46,053 nucleotides of DNA, taken from NCBI GenBank assembly GCA_028818705.1, contig JAPPNJ010000068.1, forward strand, positions 1 to 46,053, in the 5' to 3' direction. Below, piece by piece: positions 23,622-31,273 of the stretch. The notes under the pieces are model-generated. The model worked only from the letters and a program-made list of their open reading frames with translations. It had not been told where the DNA came from and did no database searches. This DNA comes from Candidatus Poribacteria bacterium (lineage in GTDB: Bacteria; Poribacteria; WGA-4E; WGA-3G). The translations under genes and the position numbers were made by a program. Every line of letters starts with the position of its first letter. Position 1 is the stretch's first letter.

Positions 23622-25037
23622 ATGTTAATAACACTTATTCAGAAAGAAATGATGCATCATATTCTGAGTGTCCGATTTGTCGCGCTCCTCGTGATGTGTC
23701 TTTTACTAATTCCGCTCACTCTGCACATCAATTATCGCAATTATCTCCAAAACCAAGTCAATTATCAAGCATCTATCAAACTCTCAGTTGCAGAAATCGA
23801 TGATGCACTTCATCCCCTTCGGGATCCGCCCGCCCCAGATGTAGAATTTTCTAAACTTTTTCTCGAACCCACACCTTTAAGCGTGTTTGCGAAAGGTTTA
23901 GAGGAATCGCTTCCCAGTTACCTTGGGATGACACGCAACGGTGTAAAACAGGGTTCAATGTCACTTGGGGAAGCTCCACTCTCCTCTGCTTTGGGAAACC
24001 TCGATTTTCTGTTTGTCGTCAGCACTGTCTTCAGCCTGCTTGCACTCCTATTTACGTTTGATGCTGTCGCAGGCGAAAGAGAGGCAGGGACACTGCGGAT
24101 AACCTTGGCAAACGCACTCCCTCGTGATCTCTTCTTATGGAGCAAGTTGATTGGCGGATACATTGTTTTTGTCCTTCCGTTCCTCGTAGCGTTCCTCTTA
24201 GGTTTGCTCCTGATCGTTTCGCAAGGGTTTCCCTTGGGTGAGGCTGATATCTTCTTACGAGTCTCCAGTTTAACGCTCATCTCGCTGCTCTACATCGGCG
24301 TATTTTTTGCAATAGGGACCTTAATTTCCACCTATTTAGACAATTCCAAGACGGCACTCATTGTAGCCTTTACTGTCTGGGTGCTCGCCGTGTTGATTGC
24401 CCCACGCGTCGGATTTCTCACCGCTAAACTTATTGCACCGACACGCGCGATTCAGAGCGTCTATATGGAAAAAACGGCGATTCGTAATAACCTCAATGCA
24501 GAAAAGGACGAAATGATTGTAAAAAAAATGCTCACTTTAGGAAATCTTAACCTCAACAAGGATCACGAAAAAATTAAGGCACTCAGGGAACCGATTGATA
24601 CCGAATATCGACAGAAATTTCAGGAGCAAGTCAGCAAAATCGAGCGAGCATACCAGCGTGAAAAAAAGCGGCAAGAATCAGTCGGAGAAAATCTTTCTCG
24701 AATCACACCAACATCTTCGCTCATTTATGTTGCCATGAATTTAACGGAGACTGGAAAAATAAAAAGAAACACCTATTTTGAAACCGGGACTCGTTATTAT
24801 AACCAACTTGAGGAGGCGTATTTCAGTGAAATTTCGGACGATCAATTTGCGAGGATGATGCGATTCACATCTCCTGATTCACCAAAACCAAAGAAAATCG
24901 CACCGCCGCCAGACGTGACAGAAACCCCTTTATTAGAAACCCTTCGGCATTCTGCGGCGGATCTACTGCTGCTCTGTTTTTTAGCGGTGGCACTAACAAC
25001 CGCGGCGTTTCTAAAATTCTTCAGATTGGATATTTGA
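23622..25037 (+). CDS. ABC-2 type transporter permease, type A copy 1
   Basis: 471 residues from ATG 23622, preceded by ACGGAGACT. Architecture: first membrane helix at about 14-36 (SVRFVALLVMCLLLIPLTL), an extracytoplasmic loop to about 125, then membrane segments near 130-155, 180-205, 215-240 and 250-270, a charged loop with an amphipathic helix, and a last helix at the C-terminus (about 445-465). The motif FTFDAVAGEREAGTLRITLA between helices 2 and 3 is the coupling segment of ABC-2 permeases of the DUF3526-like type. It needs an ATPase partner; the nearest in the window is at 39158. The substrate is unknown. The gene is a close paralogue of that at 26361. Confidence 0.87.
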   Translation: MLITLIQKEMMHHILSVRFVALLVMCLLLIPLTLHINYRNYLQNQVNYQASIKLSVAEIDDALHPLRDPPAPDVEFSKLFLEPTPLSVFAKGLEESLPSYLGMTRNGVKQGSMSLGEAPLSSALGNLDFLFVVSTVFSLLALLFTFDAVAGEREAGTLRITLANALPRDLFLWSKLIGGYIVFVLPFLVAFLLGLLLIVSQGFPLGEADIFLRVSSLTLISLLYIGVFFAIGTLISTYLDNSKTALIVAFTVWVLAVLIAPRVGFLTAKLIAPTRAIQSVYMEKTAIRNNLNAEKDEMIVKKMLTLGNLNLNKDHEKIKALREPIDTEYRQKFQEQVSKIERAYQREKKRQESVGENLSRITPTSSLIYVAMNLTETGKIKRNTYFETGTRYYNQLEEAYFSEISDDQFARMMRFTSPDSPKPKKIAPPPDVTETPLLETLRHSAADLLLLCFLAVALTTAAFLKFFRLDI

Positions 25038-25059
25038 GACAATATACTGCCACAGATGG

Positions 25060-26061
25060 GTGAAAATTGTGAAATCCATTCTTTACACACTCAGCACACT
25101 GCTCGCTCTCGGTATCCTCTCCACTACTCTCGCAAAAGCACCACCGACTCCCAAAATCGTATTTACATCAAACCGCGACGGCAATTTCGAGATTTATACG
25201 ATGAATCCTGATGGGTCCAAGCAGGTAAACTTAACCGAACATCGCGCTTCCGATTACAATCCCGTCTGGTCACCGACAGGTGAGCAAATCCTTTTTGTCT
25301 CCGATCGACACGAAACGAAGGATCTCTACTTGATGGATGCTGATGGAACGAAGGTGCGTAAAGTATTCCCAAACTTGGTAGGCAGACAACACCCAACTTG
25401 GTCGCCTGACGGAAAACAGTTTGCTTATCACCGCTTCGACAAACTCGCTATCTATACCGCTTCAAGGGATGGGCAAAACGAGGAGAAATTAGTGAGTGGT
25501 TTGTGGCCCGTGTGGTCACCCAACGGCTCTGAGATAGCATTTGTTGCCGATGAAAAGTTTGCGCTCGTTGCTAACGGAGTCCTCCAAGTTGAAGCTCCTA
25601 AGATTCAGATTATCAATTTACAAACCAATACGGAAGAGGTGTTTCTTCAAGGAAAGGAGTTGATGTTTAATCCTGCCTGGTCCCCCAATGGCAACAAAAT
25701 CGCCTTTTCTTGGATAGATCTGGATGCTATCCCCATCGTAGGTAAAGATATAGCAGATAGCGAGGCCGTCTATGTCGTCAACAGGGATGGTAGTGGACTC
25801 AAGCAGATTGTTGATGCAGAGGATGGCGCAACATCACACCCCATCTGGGCACCACAAGGAGACGAACTCATTTATGAAAAGCAGATCCGTGAAAGCATAC
25901 ACCTCTTCAAAATCGCCTTGGATGGAGGAACTCCAGAAAAACTCACAGACCGTGGTGATAACTTCGGTGCGGATTGGTTCGATCCGGAGTTCGCCTTGCC
26001 AGTCTCACCACAACCTCAGTTGTTAACCACGGTCTGGGGGAAAATGAAAACTGGAAATTGA
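25060..26061 (+). CDS. exported TolB-like WD40 (PD40) beta-propeller protein with C-terminal tag
   Basis: 333 residues from GTG 25060, 22 bases after the permease stop, so probably in the same transcript. Signal peptide MKIVKSILYTLSTLLALGIL ending TTLAKA. Propeller blades carry PVWSPTGEQILF, PTWSPDGKQFAY, PVWSPNGSEIAF, PAWSPNGNKIAF and PIWAPQGDELIY. The first blade contains FTSNRDGNFEIYTMNPDGS, the classic TolB blade pattern. The extreme end QPQLLTTVWGKMKTGN is the tag shared with the secreted proteins at 2.5-8.2 kb. A periplasmic or surface scaffold is likely; being between the two copies of a permease it could be the extracytoplasmic partner of that transporter. Confidence 0.86.
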   Translation: MKIVKSILYTLSTLLALGILSTTLAKAPPTPKIVFTSNRDGNFEIYTMNPDGSKQVNLTEHRASDYNPVWSPTGEQILFVSDRHETKDLYLMDADGTKVRKVFPNLVGRQHPTWSPDGKQFAYHRFDKLAIYTASRDGQNEEKLVSGLWPVWSPNGSEIAFVADEKFALVANGVLQVEAPKIQIINLQTNTEEVFLQGKELMFNPAWSPNGNKIAFSWIDLDAIPIVGKDIADSEAVYVVNRDGSGLKQIVDAEDGATSHPIWAPQGDELIYEKQIRESIHLFKIALDGGTPEKLTDRGDNFGADWFDPEFALPVSPQPQLLTTVWGKMKTGN

Positions 26062-26104
26062 GCAAAAAACTCGTCGCTCTTGCAACTTTTCCAGGCAGTG
26101 AGTG

Positions 26105-26110
26105 TATAAT
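26105..26110 (+). promoter_or_regulatory. possible -10 box (TATAAT) upstream of the small coiled-coil ORF
   Basis: TATAAT at 26105-26110 with TTGCAA at 26080-26085, spacer 19 bases, which is long. It would serve the small ORF at 26177 and the second permease. Confidence 0.35.
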
Positions 26111-26176
26111 TAGACGTGCAGTATTGATGATACAAACATTTTTCTGATAATCCAAGGGGAGCAGACAGTAGAAAAT

Positions 26177-26329
26177 TTGGAACGTCAAAACAGGCAGGAC
26201 ATGGCAGAACAGGTCAAAGAGGCCTTGGAACATGCCAAAAAGATTCTGGAACAAATCGAAACGGGAAAGCCATTGTCTGACGAACCAGAGCGGCGTCCGA
26301 AAAAGACATCACGCTATCCACCTTTGTAA
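26177..26329 (+). CDS. small coiled-coil peptide, leader of the second type-A permease
   Basis: 50 codons from TTG 26177 (or 42 from ATG 26201): MAEQVKEALEHAKKILEQIE then GKPLSDEPERRPKKTSRYPPL at its end. AAGGGGAG at 26154-26161 is the ribosome site and favours the TTG. The Ala/Leu/Lys/Glu heptads predict a short helix or coiled coil; there is no signal. It stops 31 bases before the permease ATG. Its last about 12 codons lie in a segment that is also present, but not as an open frame, ahead of the first permease copy (23563-23621). The R-Y-P-P-L end recalls S-Y-P-P-L of the lipoprotein at 37929. Function unknown. Confidence 0.5.
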   Translation: MERQNRQDMAEQVKEALEHAKKILEQIETGKPLSDEPERRPKKTSRYPPL

Positions 26330-26360
26330 GGTTTTGCCGTCTATGTAAGGAGCACACCAG

Positions 26361-27776
26361 ATGTTAATGACCCTAATTCAGAAAGAAATTATGCATCACA
26401 TTCTCAGCGTCCGATTCGTCGCGCTCCTTCTGATATGCCTCTTGCTTATTCCGCTCACCCTCTCCATTAACTATCGAAATTACCGCCAAAATCTCGTCGA
26501 CTATCAAGAAGCCGTTAAACTGGCAAATATTGAAGAGAAGACAGTCAACCCGAAGATGCCGCTGGAACCGGAGATTGAGGTTTCCAAACTTTTTCTCAAA
26601 CCTACACCCTTAAGCGTCTTCGCAAATGGATTAGGACATGCATTGCCGAGCTACCTTGGAATGACGCGCAATGGAATTGTCCAAGGAGCACCATCTTTAG
26701 TCTCAGATTCCCTCTCTTACCTTTTAGGACATCTCGATTTTCTTTTTCTTGTAGGCACTGTTTTCAGTCTGCTTGCGCTGCTGTTTACCTTCGATGCCGT
26801 TGCTGGAGAACGAGAAGCAGGCACCCTTCGCATTACCTTAGCAAATTCCCTCCCGCGTGACCTTTTTCTCTGGAGCAAGTTAATTGGTGGATACCTCGTG
26901 TTCGTCGTTCCGTTCTTGGTGTCGCTTCTATTTGGTTTACTCGTGCTTGTTTGGCAAGGTTTTCCCCTTGGTGAATCCGAAATTTTTCCACGTGTGCTTA
27001 GCCTAATTCTCGTCTCGCTCCTCTACATCGGCGTATTTTTTGCAATAGGGACCGTAATTTCAACCTACTTAGATAACTCCAAGACAGCACTCATTATCGC
27101 CTTTACCGTTTGGGTGTTCGCCGTGCTAATTACGCCACGCGTCGGATTTATCGCGGCGAAATTCATCGCTCCCACACAAACATCACAGAGCGTCTATCTC
27201 GAAAAGACCGCGCTCCGCGAGAATTTCAACGCAGAACTTGAAGAGAAAAAAAAGGAAATACACCAAGAATTCTGGAAAGATCGGCCCCGATCTTCCTTTG
27301 AAGAACAGATAGCGGGGGGAAAAGAGATAGATAAACAGGGGCAACCGCTTGAGGAAGAACTCCGACAGAAATTCAAGGATAGCGCTGACGAAATAGACCG
27401 GCGTTATAAGCGTGACAAAACGCGGCAAGAAGCGGTCGGTGAAACACTCTCCCGAATTACACCTACATCCTCCCTCATTTATCTCACTACGAACTTAACT
27501 CAGACCGGAAAAAGAAAAAGAAACAACTATTTTCAAGCAGGCGATCGCTATTACGATGCACTTGATGCAGATTTGTTCAGCAAAGTCGTAGATCACATCT
27601 CTATGAGGACCATGAGACCAGAAGATACTGTCAAAATCACACAACCGCCTTCCTTAGAGACTATAGCCTTAGGAGAGACATTCCGTCAATCGGCAGTGGA
27701 TGTGTTGCTGCTCTGCTTCTTCGCGGTAGCACTGACAACCGTAGCGTTTCTGAAATTCTTCAGGTCGGATATTTAA
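26361..27776 (+). CDS. ABC-2 type transporter permease, type A copy 2
   Basis: 471 residues from ATG 26361 with TAAGGAGCACACC as ribosome site. Same length and architecture as the 23622 gene: HHILSVRFVALLLICLLLIP helix 1, FTFDAVAGEREAGTLRITLA coupling motif and DNSKTALIIAFTVWVFAVLI later on. The copies are almost the same in the membrane core, but differ in the first loop (about 45-60) and in the charged region (about 285-350), where residues 294-330 (KKKEIHQEFWKD and on) are unlike copy 1. Thus the membrane part is conserved and the soluble loop diverges, which suggests different partners. The pair may form a heterodimer. Confidence 0.87.
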   Translation: MLMTLIQKEIMHHILSVRFVALLLICLLLIPLTLSINYRNYRQNLVDYQEAVKLANIEEKTVNPKMPLEPEIEVSKLFLKPTPLSVFANGLGHALPSYLGMTRNGIVQGAPSLVSDSLSYLLGHLDFLFLVGTVFSLLALLFTFDAVAGEREAGTLRITLANSLPRDLFLWSKLIGGYLVFVVPFLVSLLFGLLVLVWQGFPLGESEIFPRVLSLILVSLLYIGVFFAIGTVISTYLDNSKTALIIAFTVWVFAVLITPRVGFIAAKFIAPTQTSQSVYLEKTALRENFNAELEEKKKEIHQEFWKDRPRSSFEEQIAGGKEIDKQGQPLEEELRQKFKDSADEIDRRYKRDKTRQEAVGETLSRITPTSSLIYLTTNLTQTGKRKRNNYFQAGDRYYDALDADLFSKVVDHISMRTMRPEDTVKITQPPSLETIALGETFRQSAVDVLLLCFFAVALTTVAFLKFFRSDI

Positions 27777-28124
27777 CTTCTCCGCTGCGCGGGCTATTGA
27801 AAAATGTGCTTATTTCCTTAGCTCCACGCAATTTTTTTATCACTCCTCTTCATCCAAAATACTTCTGATAGACAAAAGCCCTGAATTTTTCAGAAAATTT
27901 GTCCCAAAATCTCCTTTTTCTGCAGAATTATGCAACCATTTTCCCTTAACGCGCGTCATTACTGAGCAATTCGGGATTAACGTCAATCCTTTGCGTCCTC
28001 AATTGACGAAAAGCACTGAAGGGGTTATGGTTAATTGGAGAACGCATCAGGAACATTTAACGAACGTGCAGCTAAATAATGACCCGCCTGCACTCATACG
28101 AAAATCCCCTCCTGGAGGTGGCAC
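27777..28124. other. 348-base spacer before the sigma/selenoprotein locus
   Basis: No gene is seen. It carries an inverted repeat CGTCAAT (27981-27987) / ATTGACG (28002-28008) and, nearer the sigma gene, GGAAC (28050-28054) followed 17 bases later by CTAAAT, which is weakly like an ECF -35/-10 pair and would fit self-activation of the sigma gene. CCTGGAGGTGG is the ribosome site of the sigma gene. Confidence 0.4.
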
Positions 28125-29453
28125 ATGAAAAATGACGCTGAATTAATTCGCCGCACACTTGAGGGCGATGAAATCGCTTTCACCACGCTCGTAAAAAAAT
28201 ATCAGAAACAGGTTCACGCCCTGGCGTGGCGCAAAATTGGGGACTTCCATATTGCTGAAGATATTACGCAAGAAACCTTTCTGAAAGTGCACCAGAATCT
28301 GACAACCCTGAAAGAACCAGATCGGTTTCCGGGGTGGTTGTATGTGATTGCGACACGTCGCTGCATTGCGTGGATCCGTAAAAAACGGCTGCACGCTCAA
28401 CTCGTGGAGGACATCGACCTAATGAAAAAAGGAAAAGACACCTATTCCGAACATGTGGCAGACGAGCAAGCAAAAACGACAACTGAGGCACAACGAGAAG
28501 TCGTCAAAAAGTTGCTTATCAACCTACAAGAGAGCGACCGCACTATCATAACGCTATACTACTTTGGAGAGATGACGTATGAAGAAATTAGCAAGTTTTT
28601 GGGGGTATCGGTAAATACGATTAAGAGTCGGCTCAGCCGCGCACGTCAACGTCTGAAGAAGGAAGAACCCTTGATTCAAGAGGCACTCGGTAACTTCCAA
28701 ATTTCCCCAAATTTGACCGAGAACATTTTCCAAGCCGTAAAAGACAAAGGCGGTAGCATCAAACCTGTGCCACCTAAAGGGAATAAACCCTTGGTCCCCT
28801 GGGCGGCTGCGTCAACCGCTATCGTGGCTGTGTTGATCCTCGGAATGGGTAATGAATATATAGCCCACTTCCAGCAACCCTATAGTCTGGAAGCGACTTC
28901 GGAGATGAAGATCGATATCGTGGAGGTTCCTCTAACCTCTATAAGGCAGGTTAAACCGACCGTGAAAACCCAACTTGGTCGTACAGATACCCCGGGGAAA
29001 AACAGCGGATCCAGTCCACAAGCAGATACCCACCGAATCGCAGCGCTCGAAGCGAAGGACATGGAAGTTTCAACAGAAGAAACACAACAGACGCAGATAG
29101 AGGTATTGGACTTTTTTCGGATGCCGGAAAGCGGGCATTTGGAGTATACCGTCGTCCAAATTGATGCCACAGCGTTTGAAGACGGCGGGACACTAACGAT
29201 TGATATTCGAGTTGGCAGCGGCGAAGCAGCGGGTTCATTCGACCTATTTGATGGTGATAGTGAACTTCCAACGGGAGGCATACGGAGGGCAGATGCAGCA
29301 CTTGCAAACCAGTGGGGAATTCCACCTGGCGGAACAGGGACAATCACCTATCAATTTGACAAGGGTCAAGCCTTTCAACTCGGGGCTACAAGTGATTACC
29401 ACAGTGAAAAAGGAAGTACCAACGCCTTTCACGCACGAATTTCTATTCGGTAA
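28125..29453 (+). CDS. ECF sigma factor fused to membrane anchor and exported C-terminal domain
   Basis: 442 residues from ATG 28125 (CTGGAGGTGG ribosome site). Region 2 covers about 10-85 (HALAWRKIGDFHIAEDITQE, GWLYVIATRRCIAWIRKK) and region 4 about 130-180 (ESDRTIITLYYFGEMTYEEI, SVNTIKSRLSRARQRLKKE). A linker leads to a single membrane segment at about 225-241 (WAAASTAIVAVLILG). Behind it an exported linker and a 116-residue domain (327-442) with FEDGGTLTIDIRVGSGEAAG and TITYQFDKGQAFQLG. That domain is also the C-terminus of the adjacent selenoprotein. A sigma factor that carries its own anchor and sensor needs no separate anti-sigma, and none is seen; release by proteolysis would be one way to act. 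It is probably the first gene of the operon with the two selenoproteins (64-base gap). Confidence 0.88.
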   Translation: MKNDAELIRRTLEGDEIAFTTLVKKYQKQVHALAWRKIGDFHIAEDITQETFLKVHQNLTTLKEPDRFPGWLYVIATRRCIAWIRKKRLHAQLVEDIDLMKKGKDTYSEHVADEQAKTTTEAQREVVKKLLINLQESDRTIITLYYFGEMTYEEISKFLGVSVNTIKSRLSRARQRLKKEEPLIQEALGNFQISPNLTENIFQAVKDKGGSIKPVPPKGNKPLVPWAAASTAIVAVLILGMGNEYIAHFQQPYSLEATSEMKIDIVEVPLTSIRQVKPTVKTQLGRTDTPGKNSGSSPQADTHRIAALEAKDMEVSTEETQQTQIEVLDFFRMPESGHLEYTVVQIDATAFEDGGTLTIDIRVGSGEAAGSFDLFDGDSELPTGGIRRADAALANQWGIPPGGTGTITYQFDKGQAFQLGATSDYHSEKGSTNAFHARISIR

Positions 29454-29458
29454 CCCCC

Positions 29459-29485
29459 GTAGGGGCGGGGTTACCCCGCCCCTAC
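29459..29485. repeat. 12-bp perfect hairpin between the sigma and selenoprotein genes
   Basis: GTAGGGGCGGGG-TTA-CCCCGCCCCTAC starts 6 bases after the sigma stop and ends 32 bases before the next ATG. It is very stable and would reduce readthrough or protect the downstream message. The GTAGGGGCG stem suggests a REP-like dispersed repeat. Confidence 0.6.
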
Positions 29486-29517
29486 TTATCCTTTCAATTT
29501 TTGCACGGAGACTTAAA

Positions 29518-31185
29518 ATGAAAACATTCAGCATCGGAACCCTTCTGATTTCTGTCTTATTTTTTCCATACTGGGGGTCCGCAGACGAGACACCTACTCC
29601 CAACAGAGTTGTTCTCACACTTGGGAGCCATTCCCAAGTGTTGGTCAAAGGTTTCATTGCACCAATTGCGTATACCCAAAGCAACTTCCATGTAGAGTGG
29701 AATACATTGGCGAACCTACGAGTCGCTGAACCCGAAAAGCAGTATCTGACTTCGGTCTTTCGGGCGTTTCTTCCGACGGAAGCAGGGTTACGAAAAGGGA
29801 GTGGAAAAACGTTCCTCCAAAGATTGCAGCACCTCCTCCGCGAAAATCCGACATCACGCGGAAATGGTGTCTCCGTTGGCGAAGTCTGGCAAATTGAACA
29901 AGACGGCCTGTTAACTTTGCTAAAACAACTTCACCCGCGTCCAAATCTGGGTATGCACATCAATTGGGGGGATTCCCGTGGGGCATGGGCGTGCCTCCGT
30001 GCTTACAATGACGAAATAGCCCACATTGTGTTTCGCGTTCATGCAGAGTTCAGGTTAGAGGACGGCTGGTTTACACCCTCACAGTTTACTGGGCATCTCG
30101 TCATCAACCGTCCAGATGAGAAAGTCGTTTTCTTTCAAATGTACGTTCCTCACGGCACACTCAACTTCGATGTCAACCGACACCGGGACGACGGTATCAC
30201 CATTACGGATGCAGGCTTTTGCCCGCAAATCGAGCTGCGCGTCGGTACAGAAGATATAATTCAAGATACCCAGTTTTCTGAAGCAATATCCTTAGCAGAA
30301 GCCGAACGTACCTTAATACAACGTTTTTACAAATCACAGCAAATTAACTGGGTATCGGTAGACGAAGCCTTAGAGATCGCACACGCAGAACAGAAACCGA
30401 TTCACATTGTCTCAACAGACGGCCCACTGACCGACGAAGCATGCTGAGGGAGTGGCAAAGGCTTGAGAGCAGTTGCTCTCTCTGATAACCGAAATATTGA
30501 ACTCTTGAACAAAAATTTCATCAACACGTGGGTGCTCAATACTGACATGGAACGCTTACGGGATTCAAAAGCACTTGATGAAATGTCGCCTCTGACTCGA
30601 ATAATCATTCAGGGATGGAAGCGATTCTCACCTGTAGATTGTTTGATTATCTCACCAAAACTTGAACTTATGGGCAGGCAACCTGTTAACGAGCTTCCCC
30701 TGCGTAATAAGGCAGAGGCGTATCGGTTGTTCCTTGTGGGAACGTTAGAAGGAAAACACCCTGGCGTCGGTGAAGACACCCCGATGCCGTTATCAAACAG
30801 TCGGTGGGTTGTCCTCGACCGGATACAACCCTCTGCAGAAGTATTGGACACTTTTCAGACGACAGATACTGATTCCCAAGATTATACCATTGTCCGAATT
30901 GATACGACCGCCTTTGAAAACGGAGGCACACTGACTATTAACATTCAAGTCGGCAGAGCAACCTCAGTAGGTTCGTTTGATTTGTTCGCTGACGGCACCG
31001 AACTCCCCGCACAAGGGTCGCCTCAGGATGCCCTCGCCCAAGCATGGGGGATCCAATCCGGTGAAACGGGAACACTTACTTATCAGTTTGACAAGGGCCA
31101 GGTCTTTCAACTGCGTGCTACCGGGGGTTGGGTCGATGAGAAAGGGAGCATTAACGCTTTTCGAGCCCGGATATTCGTTCGATAA
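29518..31185 (+). CDS. selN: selenoprotein N (SELENON) homologue with Sec at TGA 30445, fused to sigma-shared domain
   Basis: 555 residues if the in-frame TGA at 30445-30447 is read as selenocysteine (Sec310). ATG 29518 follows CACGGAGACTT. Signal peptide MKTFSIGTLLISVLFFPYWG (cleavage after SADE region), so it acts outside the cytoplasm, equivalent to the ER lumen where SELENON resides. IVFRVHAEFRLEDGWFTPSQ, FTGHLVI and LNFDVN match the SELENON core; a thioredoxin-like segment follows with DEAC-Sec-GSGKGLRAVALSD and LLNKNFINTWVL, equal to the S-C-U-G site of SELENON. Residues 442-555 are an added domain (FENGGTLTINIQVG, TLTYQFDKGQVFQLRAT) shared with the neighbouring sigma factor. No EF-hand is seen. 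A SECIS-like hairpin lies 17 nt after the TGA. Read naively it would be split into two genes. Confidence 0.88.
30465..30480 (+). promoter_or_regulatory. bacterial SECIS-type stem-loop (first selenoprotein)
   Basis: GAGAGC-AGTT-GCTCTC, a perfect 6-bp stem with a four-base loop, starting 17 nt after TGA 30445-30447. Loop position (24 nt after the TGA) and a G among the first two loop bases fit the bacterial SECIS model, in which SelB binds the loop and inserts Sec. The stem lies inside coding sequence for L-R-A-V-A-L. Confidence 0.75.
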
Positions 31186-31273
31186 ACTCCCGATCGACTT
31201 CTCTGAGAAATTAAGCAACTTTTCGTTCTTAGATTGTATCTTTATATTCCTGTTCATTGTAAGGAGGTAACAG

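Noticed and set aside
25056..25080. ATG 25056 as start of the propeller gene
   Set aside because: It is in another frame; GTG 25060 opens the signal peptide in the correct frame.
29200..29517. Upstream extension of the first selenoprotein to 29200
   Set aside because: This stretch lies inside the sigma-factor coding region in another frame; ATG 29518 has a ribosome site and opens a signal peptide.
30463..31185. Separate gene starting at TTG 30463 (and likewise TTG 32201-32518)
   Set aside because: Both are in phase with the preceding frame, lack a ribosome site and start inside the conserved selenoprotein motif; they are the downstream halves of Sec-containing proteins.
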